A stretch of 64,000 bases of DNA, from assembly GCF_963668515.1 (NCBI RefSeq), contig NZ_OY764864.1, forward strand, positions 124,001-188,000. The letters run 5' to 3'. The translations under genes were made by a program, and so were the position numbers. The stretch is from an uncultured Ilyobacter sp. GTDB lineage: Bacteria > Fusobacteriota > Fusobacteriia > Fusobacteriales > Fusobacteriaceae. Under the pieces are notes generated by a model. The model was not told where the DNA came from, did no database searches, and saw nothing but the letters and a program-made list of their open reading frames with translations. This document shows positions 8,044 to 17,413 of this stretch, piece after piece. Within the stretch, counting starts at the first letter, position 1, and each line of letters starts with the position of its first letter.

Positions 8044-8886
8044 ATGAATAACTATGATTTCAATTTAAAAGGTAAGGTCGCAATCATTACAGGTGGCGGA
8101 GGTGTTCTTACTGGAGTTTTTGCTGAGGCATTATGTACTAGAGGTGCAAAAGTGGCACTCCTTGATATTAACAAAGAATCTGCTGATATGGCAGCAGAAA
8201 AATTAATATCAGCTGGAGGAATCGCTAAAGGTTATAAAGCGGATGTACTTTCAAAAGAAAGTTTAATCGCCGCTTATGAAGAAGTAAAAAAAGACTTTGG
8301 AACTTGTGATATTCTCTTAAACGGTGCAGGTGTTCACCATCCTTTAGCAACAACTGGTCACGAACAACTTACAGAAGAAAATATGAATGATGGAAGAACT
8401 TTCTTTGACTTAGATATAGAGAAAGTAAGATGGGTACACAATATAGATTTCATGGGAACTTTCCTTCCTACGCAGATTATGAGTAAAGATATGGTAGGGA
8501 AAACAGGATGTTCAGTTATTAATATTTCGTCTATGAATGCAATCAGTCCTACAACGACTGTACCTATTTATTCAGCAGCAAAAGCAGGAGTAGCTAATTT
8601 CACATCTTGGCTAGCTTCTTACTTTGCAGTAGTAGGTATTCGTGTAAATGCTCTTGCTCCTGGATTCTTTGTTACAAACCTTAACAAAAATATTATGTAC
8701 AAAGAAGATGGAACTTTAAGTGGACGTTCTGAAAGAATTATTGCAGGAACACCTATGTCTAGATTTGGGAATCCTGACGAATGTGCAGGAACATTGCTTT
8801 ATTTATTAGATCCTAAACTTTCAAGCTTTGTAACAGGAACTGTAATACCAGTTGATGGTGGTTTCAGCTCATTCTGCGGTGTATAA
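8044..8886 (+). CDS. SDR-family oxidoreductase, D-mannonate oxidoreductase-like
   Basis: This is a 280-residue classical short-chain dehydrogenase. The nucleotide-binding motif is TGGGGVLTG (residues 16-24), the catalytic Ser lies in ISSMNA (about 162), and the Tyr-Lys pair is YSAAK (Y176, K180). A strong GGGAGGAG precedes the ATG. Overall it resembles the SDR-type D-mannonate oxidoreductases of Firmicutes (TPMSRFGNP and FVTGTVIPVDGGFSSFCGV near the end). No uronate genes are nearby. In this island it might instead oxidise or epimerise the sulfonate alcohol or a carbonyl product. A terminator at 9057-9101 separates it from the GRE genes. Confidence 0.7.
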   Translation: MNNYDFNLKGKVAIITGGGGVLTGVFAEALCTRGAKVALLDINKESADMAAEKLISAGGIAKGYKADVLSKESLIAAYEEVKKDFGTCDILLNGAGVHHPLATTGHEQLTEENMNDGRTFFDLDIEKVRWVHNIDFMGTFLPTQIMSKDMVGKTGCSVINISSMNAISPTTTVPIYSAAKAGVANFTSWLASYFAVVGIRVNALAPGFFVTNLNKNIMYKEDGTLSGRSERIIAGTPMSRFGNPDECAGTLLYLLDPKLSSFVTGTVIPVDGGFSSFCGV

Positions 8887-9056
8887 ATAAATGGGTTGTA
8901 AGAAAATTAAAACGAAGGCCAAGATCCAAAGAAAATATAGAATTAATCCTATTAGTTTTATTTGGTTGGAAAAAAGTATTTAAGATAGCTTAAAACCGGA
9001 TAAAAGTTGACTGATCAGTATTTTGGAATTATTAGATTAAAGAAACTTCTATAAGA

Positions 9057-9101
9057 GAAAGAGGGCAGAGTTCCCTGGGAAATTTTAGCCTTCTTTCTTT
9101 T
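9057..9101 (+). terminator. Hairpin terminator between the SDR and GRE genes
   Basis: Arms GAAAGAGGGC (9057-9066) and GCCTTCTTTC (9088-9097) pair with one G-U, followed by TTTTA. It lies in the 343-bp gap 8887-9229, which otherwise holds no gene I can see. The remaining 130 bp before the activase presumably contain its promoter. Confidence 0.5.
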
Positions 9102-9229
9102 AAAAAGCAGAATAAAAAACAAATAAAACTTACATAAGAACTTAATTCCAATATATAAATAGTTCTAAAAAAACCTATAATAGTGAATTTATTATTTTTT
9201 AGAAAAAAGTATTTGGAGGAGGTAATCGA

Positions 9230-10177
9230 TTGTTAAAGGAAGGAGTTATTTTCAATATTCAGCATTTTACAATTCATGACGGACCTGGTATCCGTACAGA
9301 GTTGTTTTTGAAAGGCTGCCCACTGAGATGTGACTGGTGTGGTAATCCTGAGAGCTTGAAAGCTTATATAGAACCAGGTGTATATACCAGTAAGTGTATC
9401 TCGCGTGAAAAATGTGGTGCATGTGAAGAAGTGTGCTCTGATAAGAACATGCTGAAGTTTAAGGACGGAAAACTAACCTCTATAGATGATGGAAAATCAA
9501 CAGATTGGATTGCTTGCTATACTGAATGTCCTTCAGATGCAATCAAACAATGGGGTAAATCAATGTCTGTAAAAGAATGTATGAAAGAGATACTAAAGGA
9601 TAAGGGCTACTACGAACGTTCTGGTGGAGGGGTTACTGTTTCTGGGGGAGATCCAATCCTTCAAAGTGACTTTGTCAGAGAACTTTTTAAAGCTTGTAAA
9701 GATGAAGATATTCATACTTGTTTTGAATCAAGTTTTTATGGAGATTGGAAGGAAATTGAAAAAGTTTTATCTTATACAGATCTTTTTATTTCAGATATAA
9801 AGCATATGGATACAAATATTCATAAAAAGCATACTGGAGTAAATAATGACAAAATTTTAGAAAATCTAAAAAAATTAAGAAATGAAAAAAAGGAGCTTAT
9901 TTTAAGAATTCCAGTTATTCCAAATGTAAATGATGGTATGAAAAATATAAAAGCGACTGCTGATTTTATATTAAACGAGCTCGGTGGTCGTGTGAGAACA
10001 TTACAGCTTTTGAGTTTTATGCGTCTGGGTGAAGAGAAATATAAATCATTGGGTATGTCTTATAAGATGAAGGATATCAATATCGACAGAGAGTCATTTC
10101 AAAAGCATATTAATAAACTTGCAGACTATTTTAATAGCCGAGGCATCCACTGTCTGGTAGGTACAAGGGAGAAATAA
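9230..10177 (+). CDS. Glycyl-radical enzyme activating enzyme (radical SAM)
   Basis: The 315-residue protein has the radical SAM cluster motif C30-P-L-R-C34-D-W-C37. A Cys-rich ferredoxin-like insert follows (CISREKCGACEEVC and CYTECPSDAI, residues about 60-110), as found in activases of choline lyase, hydroxyphenylacetate decarboxylase and sulfolyase GREs but not in PflA. It uses S-adenosylmethionine to put the radical on the Gly of its partner enzyme. The start is TTG at 9230, seven bases after GGAGGAGG. It sits 41 bp before the GRE gene, so the two are surely co-transcribed. Confidence 0.88.
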   Translation: MLKEGVIFNIQHFTIHDGPGIRTELFLKGCPLRCDWCGNPESLKAYIEPGVYTSKCISREKCGACEEVCSDKNMLKFKDGKLTSIDDGKSTDWIACYTECPSDAIKQWGKSMSVKECMKEILKDKGYYERSGGGVTVSGGDPILQSDFVRELFKACKDEDIHTCFESSFYGDWKEIEKVLSYTDLFISDIKHMDTNIHKKHTGVNNDKILENLKKLRNEKKELILRIPVIPNVNDGMKNIKATADFILNELGGRVRTLQLLSFMRLGEEKYKSLGMSYKMKDINIDRESFQKHINKLADYFNSRGIHCLVGTREK

Positions 10178-10218
10178 TAAAAAAATTTAGACTTTATATT
10201 TATAAGGGAGGGATTTTA

Positions 10219-12777
10219 ATGAATATTAACGCTACGAGTGCATTAGAGGTGGAAGAGGCAAATGATATTTTAATTAAATCTTTACAAAATACCAAAGGTG
10301 ATGGGGCTGCATGTGGAACAGAGTCATTTGACCAAACTTACGGCGTAGGTTACCAGGTTGGTCATGAGGACTGGTCTCCTTTTCCGAGAGTAAACAAGCT
10401 AAGACAAACATTTTTAGATAGACCTTATGAAATTGACGTACAAAGATTAAGGTTGGTTACAGAAGCTTATAAAAACAATGAAAATTCCCCAACAATATTA
10501 CAATGTGCATATGCATTTGATAATGTACTACGTAATGTTGAGCTAAATGTGTATGATGAAGAGCTTATTTTAGGAGAGTTAGCAGCTCCAGCAAAAGCTA
10601 CACCAATTTATCCAGAGTTTTCTGTTGAATGGATCATCGATGAAATTTTGAACTTCCCATTTGAGGATCGAGCATATGATCAATTCTATATCAGAAATGA
10701 TGAAGAGAGACAAGAGATCTTAGATCTTTGTGAGTACTGGAGAGGTAAAACAGTTGCCAGTCTAGCAGATGCAAGACTAGATGAGGATCAGAGAAAGGGT
10801 TCTCAGTTCGGAGAAGATATCTATAAAACTAACTATTACCACTATACAGGTATAGGTCACATATCTATCGATTATGAAAGACTAATGAAGCTTGGATATG
10901 ATGGTCTTATTGAAAGCGTGGAAAAAGCAAAGGATAACTTAAATAAAAAAGATTTCGAATATGCAGATAAGAGGGATTTCTACCAGGCAACATTAATCAT
11001 GCTAAAGGCTGCAAAGGCTCATATTGCCCGTTATGTACCTCTTGTAAGAGAGCATGCAGAAAAAGAAACAGATCCCAAGAGAAAAGAAGAACTCTTAACT
11101 ATGGCAGCTAATTGTGAGCAAATCGCTGGTGGAGCACCTCAAACCTTTTGGCAGGCAATGCAGTTATTCAACTTTACCACAGCATTAATCCAGGTAGAAA
11201 GTAATGGACACTCAATTTCCTACGGTCGTATGGATCAGTGGTTAAACCCATTCTATGAAGCAGATATGGAAAACAAAACTATTACAAAGGAATTTGCCCT
11301 TGAGTTAATTGAAGTACAGTATGTTAAATTAAACAACCCTGTAAAACTAAAGGAAAAAGGAACAGTAATAGTTCGTAACGGAAGATGTGCCGGTGGAGAG
11401 AGTTTAACTATCGGTGGAATGGATAAAGATGGTAATGATGCAACAAATGACATAACAATGATGATGTTAGAAGCTTCGGCTCACACACGTATGATGAATC
11501 CATGGCTATGTGTGCGTATGCATGAAAATACTCCATATGAATTAAAGGTTAAAACAGTTGAGGTAATAAGAGCAGGTTTTGGACATCCAAAAATCTTTAA
11601 TGATGAACCAGCAATAAAAGCACTACTCAGAAAAGGAACATCACTTGAAGAAGCAAGAGATTATGCAGTTGTTGGTTGTGTTGAGCCAAATATTCCAGGA
11701 AAAGAATACGGTTGGCATGATGCTGCATACGTAAACACACCTAAGATGATGGAGATGGTTGTCAATGGTGGAAGAATATTAGATGGACCAGATAAGGATA
11801 AGCAGCTTGGGCCAGACACAGGGAGCCTAGATACTTATGAAAGTTTTGATGAGGTTCTTGAAAGTGTCGATGCTCAGTTTGCTTACTGGTTAGATCAAAT
11901 GTGCAGTAGCTTAAATATCATAGATGATGCTCATAAAACACGTAAACCAGTTCCATTCCTTTCAGCATTTTATGGAGACTGTATAGAATCTGGTAAAGAT
12001 ATATCTGCAGGTGGAGCAAAATACAATGGTATCGGACCACAGGCAGCTGGTATTGCTACCTGTGCTGATTCCTTGACTGCTATCAAGCAGCTTGTATTTG
12101 ACGAGAAACGTTGTACTGGATCTGAATTATTACAAGCCATTAAAGATAACTGGGAAGGGCATGAAAAACTTTATGCTCTTGTAAACAGTAGAAAGGTACA
12201 TCATTATGGTAATGACGATGATTATGCAGATGAGTTATTCAAATTTATGTTTGAGTGCTATTGTAGGAATGTTGCAGGAAGAGAAATTGCAAGAGGTGGA
12301 CAATTCAACCCAGGAGTATACACTGTAAATGCCAATGTAGGGATGGGTATGAATACCAATGCATCAGTAGATGGACGTAAAAAAGGAGAGCCGATTTCTG
12401 ATAATATGGGACCAGTTCACACAGCAGGTGGTGCTCATGATTTCGCGGGTCCAACAGCTATTGCAAACTCTGTAAGTAAAGTAGACCACAGCCTTGCGAC
12501 AAACGGAACCCTATTAAACCTTAAATTTCCACAGGAAGCAGTTTCCGGTATAGAAGGTAGAGATAATCTAGTGAGTTACATTGAAGAGTATATTGCAAAA
12601 CAGGGAATGCATGTTCAGTTTAACGTTATGAGTTCTGAGACATTAAAGGCAGCCCAGAAAAATCCTGAAAAATACAAGGATATGCTTGTACGTGTGGCCG
12701 GATACAGTGCGTACTTTGTAGAGCTTGGTAAGCCGTTACAGAAGGATTTGATTCAACGTACAGAGCTTAACTTTTAA
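10219..12777 (+). CDS. Glycyl radical enzyme, probable organosulfonate C-S lyase (or dehydratase)
   Basis: The 852-residue protein has the GRE thiyl site GCVEP (C487, E489) and the glycyl radical loop RVAGYSAYF (Gly828). Length and the C-x-E motif place it with choline TMA-lyase, isethionate sulfite-lyase (IslA/IseG), DHPS sulfolyase (HpsG) and DHPS dehydratase (HpfG), not with pyruvate formate-lyase, which uses Cys-Cys. The next gene is a TauE/SafE exporter, a second follows at 17414, and an Fe-dependent alcohol dehydrogenase lies nearby. That pattern fits sulfonate cleavage with sulfite export, or DHPS dehydration with export of the reduced sulfonate. I see no microcompartment shell genes. 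Substrate pocket residues were not compared with solved structures, so the substrate is inferred. Confidence 0.75.
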   Translation: MNINATSALEVEEANDILIKSLQNTKGDGAACGTESFDQTYGVGYQVGHEDWSPFPRVNKLRQTFLDRPYEIDVQRLRLVTEAYKNNENSPTILQCAYAFDNVLRNVELNVYDEELILGELAAPAKATPIYPEFSVEWIIDEILNFPFEDRAYDQFYIRNDEERQEILDLCEYWRGKTVASLADARLDEDQRKGSQFGEDIYKTNYYHYTGIGHISIDYERLMKLGYDGLIESVEKAKDNLNKKDFEYADKRDFYQATLIMLKAAKAHIARYVPLVREHAEKETDPKRKEELLTMAANCEQIAGGAPQTFWQAMQLFNFTTALIQVESNGHSISYGRMDQWLNPFYEADMENKTITKEFALELIEVQYVKLNNPVKLKEKGTVIVRNGRCAGGESLTIGGMDKDGNDATNDITMMMLEASAHTRMMNPWLCVRMHENTPYELKVKTVEVIRAGFGHPKIFNDEPAIKALLRKGTSLEEARDYAVVGCVEPNIPGKEYGWHDAAYVNTPKMMEMVVNGGRILDGPDKDKQLGPDTGSLDTYESFDEVLESVDAQFAYWLDQMCSSLNIIDDAHKTRKPVPFLSAFYGDCIESGKDISAGGAKYNGIGPQAAGIATCADSLTAIKQLVFDEKRCTGSELLQAIKDNWEGHEKLYALVNSRKVHHYGNDDDYADELFKFMFECYCRNVAGREIARGGQFNPGVYTVNANVGMGMNTNASVDGRKKGEPISDNMGPVHTAGGAHDFAGPTAIANSVSKVDHSLATNGTLLNLKFPQEAVSGIEGRDNLVSYIEEYIAKQGMHVQFNVMSSETLKAAQKNPEKYKDMLVRVAGYSAYFVELGKPLQKDLIQRTELNF

Positions 12778-12864
12778 CTACGCTTCCAACTTGACTTCAG
12801 AGGACACGAGCCAAGTTGATATGCTAACATGTCCACTACACAACTAGATATATAGGGGGATATT

Positions 12865-13749
12865 ATGATTTTTGAAATTAGTTTTTTGATTGTTGGTTTA
12901 ATGCAGATTGTAGCTTTTTTTATCCTAGGTACCACAGGGTTTGGTGCTACTGTTATTTCTGCTCCAGTCACAAATGGTTTATTTGGAACAGCCATGGGGG
13001 TACCATATGGAACTATTGTTTGTATCCCTTTTTTATACTACCTGGCAATAAAAGATAGAAAGAACATTTCTTGGAAGGATCTAGCTAAAATTGTAGCTCT
13101 TTGTGCACCAGGTATTTTTATTGGACAAAAGTTATTTTATAGTATTAGTCCCCAGACTGCAAAGATTTCTATTGGAACAATGATTTGCATTATTGCAATA
13201 ATGAATATTCATAAATATATAATAAAACCATTGGTTCTAAAAGAAGTAGAAGACACAGAGGCTGCAGACACAACAACTAGAAAGATTTTCCGTTACGGGT
13301 GCCTTATATTAGGTGGTATTGTTCACGGTGCATTTACCATAGGTGGTCCACTTATCACTGTTTATACATTGGAAGCAGTAAAGGATAAAAAGAAATTCCG
13401 TAATACCATGACAAGTCTATGGTGTGTTCTCAATGTTTGGAACGCTTTTACTCAATATCAGAACGGAGCATTCACTCCCAGGCTAGGAAGCGCACTACTT
13501 GTTGCTATGCCTCTGGCAGCTATTGGTTATTTCCTTGGGATGAGATTCTTGGAAAAAATTAATCGTGAGCAATTTCTACGTATTGTGTATATGCTTTTAT
13601 TATTCATAGGAGTTAATATGTTTTTACGTAATATTTCTTCTGATATGTTGAAGACAGTACTCGTTACTACCTCTATAGTTGTTGTTGGATATATATTTAT
13701 TATTTTAAAAAAGAAGAATATTAATAAAGAGCAAATAAAAAATGTTTAA
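12865..13749 (+). CDS. TauE/SafE (TSUP) family exporter
   Basis: The 294-residue membrane protein has about eight hydrophobic helices in the two-repeat TSUP pattern; each half starts with a Gly-rich segment (TTGFGATVIS and HGAFTIGGPLITVYT). A GGGGG ribosome site precedes ATG 12865. TSUP proteins export sulfite, sulfonates or related anions. Its place directly after the GRE gene suggests it removes the sulfite, or sulfonate product, made by that enzyme. It is the first of two TSUP genes in the island and is only distantly similar to the second. Confidence 0.8.
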   Translation: MIFEISFLIVGLMQIVAFFILGTTGFGATVISAPVTNGLFGTAMGVPYGTIVCIPFLYYLAIKDRKNISWKDLAKIVALCAPGIFIGQKLFYSISPQTAKISIGTMICIIAIMNIHKYIIKPLVLKEVEDTEAADTTTRKIFRYGCLILGGIVHGAFTIGGPLITVYTLEAVKDKKKFRNTMTSLWCVLNVWNAFTQYQNGAFTPRLGSALLVAMPLAAIGYFLGMRFLEKINREQFLRIVYMLLLFIGVNMFLRNISSDMLKTVLVTTSIVVVGYIFIILKKKNINKEQIKNV

Positions 13750-13794
13750 AAATAAGTAGAAAGTTCCCTATAACTATTTGAAGGAGAAAACTAA

Positions 13795-14943
13795 ATGAAA
13801 GACTTTAATTTTAAAATACCACAAAATATTGAATTTGGAATGGGAAGTTTAAATAAGCTACCAAAAATATTGAAAGAAAATAATTCAGATCATGTTTTCT
13901 TGATTTCTGACCATGGTTTAGAAAGTATCGGTGTAGTAAAGAAAGTCCAGGATATTATTGAGGCTGGAGGAGTCAAATATACAACTTACCTAGATGTAGT
14001 ACCTAATCCAACAATAGATATCGTAAATGAAGCTACTGCGCTTTATAAAGAGTGTGGAGCAACAAGTATTGTTGCTCTTGGTGGAGGAAGTCCATTAGAT
14101 GTATCAAAAACTGTAGGAGTACTTGCTAAGTATGGTGGAAAGATCACAGATTACGAAGGGATGCATAAAGTTCCAGGACCAATTGTACCTATAATAGCAA
14201 TCCCTACAACTGCAGGTACAGGAAGCGAGGTAACAGCCTCATCTGTAATTACAGATGAATCTAGAAACTACAAGTTTTCAATAGTTAGTTATGAAACACT
14301 TCCTAAATATGCAGTTTTAGATCCAGAGCTTATTATGACAGCCCCAGCATCAATTGCTTCTTCTTGTGGAGTAGATGCGTTGATTCACGCAATAGAAGCT
14401 TATCTTTCAAGAAATGCTTCTCCATTTTCAGATGCAATGGCTGAAAAAGCAATGGAATTAATCGGAAAGAATCTAAGAAGATTTGTAGAAGACAGAAAAG
14501 ATGAGGAAGCTGCATGTGGAATGATGTCAGGTTCTAACTTTGCCGGAATCTCATTTGCGTGGGCAAGACTTGGAAATGTACATGCCATGAGTCATCCAGT
14601 AAGTGCATTCTGCCACGTGCCACACGGTGTAGCAAACTCGGTTCTTCTTCCAACAGTTATGGAGTTTAATGCTCTTGTTGACAACGGTCGTTATGAGAAG
14701 ATTTATAACTATATCCGTGAAGATAACGAAGCAATAAAAGACTTTAAACCGGAAATGCTTGTAGAAGAACTTAAAAAGCTAAATGAAGACCTTGGTATTC
14801 CAAAATCACTTTCAGAAGTAGGAGTCAAGGAATATATGATTGAGGATATGGCAAAGGATGCAATGAAGAGTGGGAATGTTCTTGCAAATCCAAGAGAGAC
14901 AAGTTTAAATGATATGATTGAACTTTATAAGAAAGCGATATAA
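13795..14943 (+). CDS. Iron-dependent (group III) alcohol dehydrogenase
   Basis: The 382-residue protein shows the NAD(P)-binding loop GGGSPLD (96-102) and the metal ligands of the family: D194 and H198 in GVDALIHAIEAY, H263 in GNVHAMSH, H277 in CHVPHG. It reduces an aldehyde or ketone to an alcohol or the reverse. In a sulfonate island it could reduce sulfoacetaldehyde to isethionate (as SarD), acetaldehyde to ethanol, hydroxyacetone to propanediol, or 3-sulfopropionaldehyde to 3-hydroxypropanesulfonate (as HpfD). GAAGGAG precedes the ATG. It ends the transcription unit at a clear terminator (14966-15009). Confidence 0.85.
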   Translation: MKDFNFKIPQNIEFGMGSLNKLPKILKENNSDHVFLISDHGLESIGVVKKVQDIIEAGGVKYTTYLDVVPNPTIDIVNEATALYKECGATSIVALGGGSPLDVSKTVGVLAKYGGKITDYEGMHKVPGPIVPIIAIPTTAGTGSEVTASSVITDESRNYKFSIVSYETLPKYAVLDPELIMTAPASIASSCGVDALIHAIEAYLSRNASPFSDAMAEKAMELIGKNLRRFVEDRKDEEAACGMMSGSNFAGISFAWARLGNVHAMSHPVSAFCHVPHGVANSVLLPTVMEFNALVDNGRYEKIYNYIREDNEAIKDFKPEMLVEELKKLNEDLGIPKSLSEVGVKEYMIEDMAKDAMKSGNVLANPRETSLNDMIELYKKAI

Positions 14944-14965
14944 AATAAATTTGTTATAAAAGACG

Positions 14966-15009
14966 TCCCAGATGCTTAGGAAATGTTCTAGGCATTTGGG
15001 AGGTTTTTT
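14966..15009 (+). terminator. Rho-independent terminator after the GRE operon
   Basis: A 13-bp stem (CCCAGATGCTTAG at 14967-14979 with CTAGGCATTTGGG at 14988-15000, two G-U pairs) is followed by AGGTTTTTTG. It closes the activase-GRE-TSUP-ADH unit, so the SLC13 gene has its own promoter. Confidence 0.85.
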
Positions 15010-15086
15010 GATAGACTTTGTTAATAGAATCACAAAATTAACCAAAGAGCTATTAATATTAACTCTTAAATTATGGAGGGGATTAT

Positions 15087-16499
15087 GTGGAAAATTTGAT
15101 TAAAAAAACAATACCAAGTAGAAGTGAATTTCTAAGTAAAAGCGCTATACAATGGTATCTAACGATTATTATTCCTTTGGTGTTGGGCTTTATTCTTATA
15201 AGGAATCATGTCGATATGACAATGGTTATGTTTCTTTCAGTCACAGTCACGGGTATATTAATGTTTTTGTTTGAGCGTGTTCATATGGTTATCACCTCTT
15301 TATTACTAATGACTGCCTATGTGCTATTTGATATTGCGCCAATGGAGACTGTATTTTCAGGTTGGATGGCCAAAAGTATTTGGATTACTTTTGGGTGTCT
15401 CGTGTTGGTAATGGTCTTAGGAAATACAACACTTGTGGAGCGTGTCACATTCCATTTAATTATATTTAGTGGTGGGACATATAAGGGTATTTTGTTTGCG
15501 CTTATCGGTCTGGGAATTATTACTAATCTCTTGGTTCCAGGTGTCATGGTAGGTGTTATGATTGCGGCACTGGCTTATAGCTTGTGTCAAACTTTAGGTT
15601 TAGGTAAGTCTAAAGCATCTGCAGGTATTATGATCGGAGCTTTGGGTGTGGGATTTTACGATGTAGAAACCTTTATTCTTTCACCAGGGAACTATACATT
15701 GATAACTAATTCTGCTTCAGATATCATTGATTTAACGGTAAATTATTGGATTTTCTTTAAAGATAATTTTATATTTTTTCCAATAGTAATAATAGAAGCA
15801 CTTATATTAAATAAACTGTTTGCACCGAAAGAAATGGGTAATATAAAAGATAAGTTTCAAGATAAGTTATGCAGATTAGGTAGTATCACCTATAAAGAAA
15901 AAAAATTAATTGGGGTATTAACTTTACTTTTCTTATATTTGGTAACCCAACCATTGCATAACTTCCCAATGTGGTATGGCTTTATATTTGCACCAACAGT
16001 TTTGTTTTTTCCATTTTTTGATTTGGGAAAGTCAGAGGATATCCCAAAAATTAATTTTAGTATCATCATATTTATGGTTGCATGCTTAGGCATTGGAAAG
16101 ACTGCTGTCTATATAGGCATTGGTGAAAAACTAGCTCTTTGGGCAGTCAATAATTTGATGGTAGAACATCCTCCAATGATCGTAGGATCCATCTTTATGT
16201 TGGCAGTAGCTGTTAATTTTCTGATGACACCATTTGCCGCCATGAGCTCGTTGGGTGGGACACTAGCGCAAATAGCATCGAGTTTGGATGTTAGTTTTTA
16301 TCCGATATCTTATGCTTTTTTCTTTGGATGTCAGACAATCTTCTTTCCTTATGAAACAGCCTTATACGCTATCCTTTATGGGTTTGGAAATATTCGTTTA
16401 ATGGATTTTCTAAAGTTCATGACGATTAGGGCAATTTTGTGGCTGGTATATTTGATGGTTATAGGTACTGGCTATTGGAACTTGATAGGTTATTTTTAG
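15087..16499 (+). CDS. SLC13/DASS-type anion permease, candidate sulfonate importer
   Basis: The 470-residue protein is strongly hydrophobic, with about a dozen membrane helices and the layout of SLC13/ArsB-NhaD superfamily permeases (for example LGTGVGFYD-like Gly-rich and MTPFAAMSSLGG segments, the latter near residue 380). Such carriers take up dicarboxylates, sulfate or other anions with sodium. In this island it is the only importer, so it is the best candidate for sulfonate uptake. The start is GTG 15087 after TGGAGGGG; an overlapping ATG two bases earlier is followed at once by a stop codon in its frame. Confidence 0.7.
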   Translation: MENLIKKTIPSRSEFLSKSAIQWYLTIIIPLVLGFILIRNHVDMTMVMFLSVTVTGILMFLFERVHMVITSLLLMTAYVLFDIAPMETVFSGWMAKSIWITFGCLVLVMVLGNTTLVERVTFHLIIFSGGTYKGILFALIGLGIITNLLVPGVMVGVMIAALAYSLCQTLGLGKSKASAGIMIGALGVGFYDVETFILSPGNYTLITNSASDIIDLTVNYWIFFKDNFIFFPIVIIEALILNKLFAPKEMGNIKDKFQDKLCRLGSITYKEKKLIGVLTLLFLYLVTQPLHNFPMWYGFIFAPTVLFFPFFDLGKSEDIPKINFSIIIFMVACLGIGKTAVYIGIGEKLALWAVNNLMVEHPPMIVGSIFMLAVAVNFLMTPFAAMSSLGGTLAQIASSLDVSFYPISYAFFFGCQTIFFPYETALYAILYGFGNIRLMDFLKFMTIRAILWLVYLMVIGTGYWNLIGYF

Positions 16500-16513
16500 A
16501 ACTACAATTATTT

Positions 16514-16562
16514 AGGAGGAAATACTATTAAAGTAAAAAGACCTGATAATTTAAGTAATTAA
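16514..16562 (+). pseudogene. Orphan ribosome site and truncated gene start
   Basis: A perfect AGGAGG (16514-16519) lies after the permease gene. Seven bases later an ATT codon opens a frame reading IKVKRPDNLSN before TAA at 16560-16562. The stop falls inside the left end of the dispersed element that begins at 16557. A downstream gene of the operon may have lost its body here, with its ATG altered to ATT. Twelve codons are too few to identify it. Confidence 0.3.
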
Positions 16563-17095
16563 CCCAAGTTGCTACTTAAAAAAAATTATTATAAATTACT
16601 GAATTTGTCTGGATTTCAGAATCAAAAGATTTTGTCACGAATGGACACTAATAAAAGATAGGGAAATTAACACGAATAAGGACAAAAGCTTTTGGCCACA
16701 GAGAAAAGAAGAGAGTATCACGGAGGAGGGCGATATTAAAGTCAAAAGATTTTATCACGAATGGACACCAATAAAAGATAGGGAAATTAACACGAATAAT
16801 AACAAAATCTTTTGGTCACAGAAGACACAGAGACAGGAGAAGAGTTTCGTAGAGAAGATTTTTTGAATTTTCAAGTCGCAGGGCTTATACAGGAAAGAGC
16901 CGCACTCAGCCGTCCTACAGAATAAGTTCCACAGGGGACCGAGGACTGTAGCTCATAAAGGCGTTAAAAGAAACATATACTCACTAGACGTTTGAAAATT
17001 CTTGAACTTTTGGTTACTTTTCTTTCAAGAGAAAAGTAACGAATCCTTATAAATTCAATACTTTAATTTAATAAAGGTAGCAACTTAGGTTAATT
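16557..17095. repeat. Dispersed element copy 1 (two 120-bp units, terminal inverted repeats)
   Basis: This is a 539-bp non-coding element bounded by inverted repeats (AATTAACCCAAGTTGCTAC at 16557-16575 and its near complement at 17077-17095). Inside are two tandem units of exactly 120 bp (TCAAAAGATTTT at 16622 and 16742) and a 3' module with a perfect hairpin GTTACTTTTCT/AGAAAAGTAAC (17013-17040). Compared with copies 2 and 3, this one lacks about 55 bp near 16930. The element sits between the permease stop codon and a terminator at 17118, as if it had inserted into the 3' untranslated region. Confidence 0.8.
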
Positions 17096-17117
17096 ACAGA
17101 ATCATAACTATTGTATT

Positions 17118-17151
17118 TAAGACCTCCCGATGGAGGTCTTACTTGTTTTTT
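17118..17151 (+). terminator. Rho-independent terminator
   Basis: A perfect stem AAGACCTCC/GGAGGTCTT (17119-17127 and 17132-17140) with loop CGAT is followed by ACTTGTTTTTT. It is probably the original terminator of the SLC13 permease operon, now separated from it by the dispersed element. The rest of the gap up to 17413 shows no gene. Confidence 0.8.
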
Positions 17152-17413
17152 AACTTGCTATTTATCCATATATTTTCAGTATAATTCATTTATACGCTTA
17201 CACTTGGACATTGGTTGAAATATTGTGTTTTATAAATGATTTTAAAATTTACAAGGATCGAGTTAAATAAAATTTAAAAATAGAGTATACTTGAAATAAA
17301 ATTATCATAAAGTTTTTTGATAAGATCAAAAGATCAATTAAAATTTACGAGATTTTGGTAGTAGATTTAATGGAGTAAAAAATTATTTTAGAGATAGATG
17401 TAAGGTATATATT

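Noticed and set aside
8044..8886. Uronate catabolism operon
   Set aside because: Only the SDR resembles that pathway; no uxaC, uxuA, kdgK or kdgA homologues lie nearby.
10219..12777. Assignment of the second GRE as pyruvate formate-lyase or propanediol dehydratase
   Set aside because: It has C-x-E, not Cys-Cys, at the active site, so it is not PFL; the TSUP neighbours and ferredoxin-type activase argue against, but do not fully exclude, a diol dehydratase.
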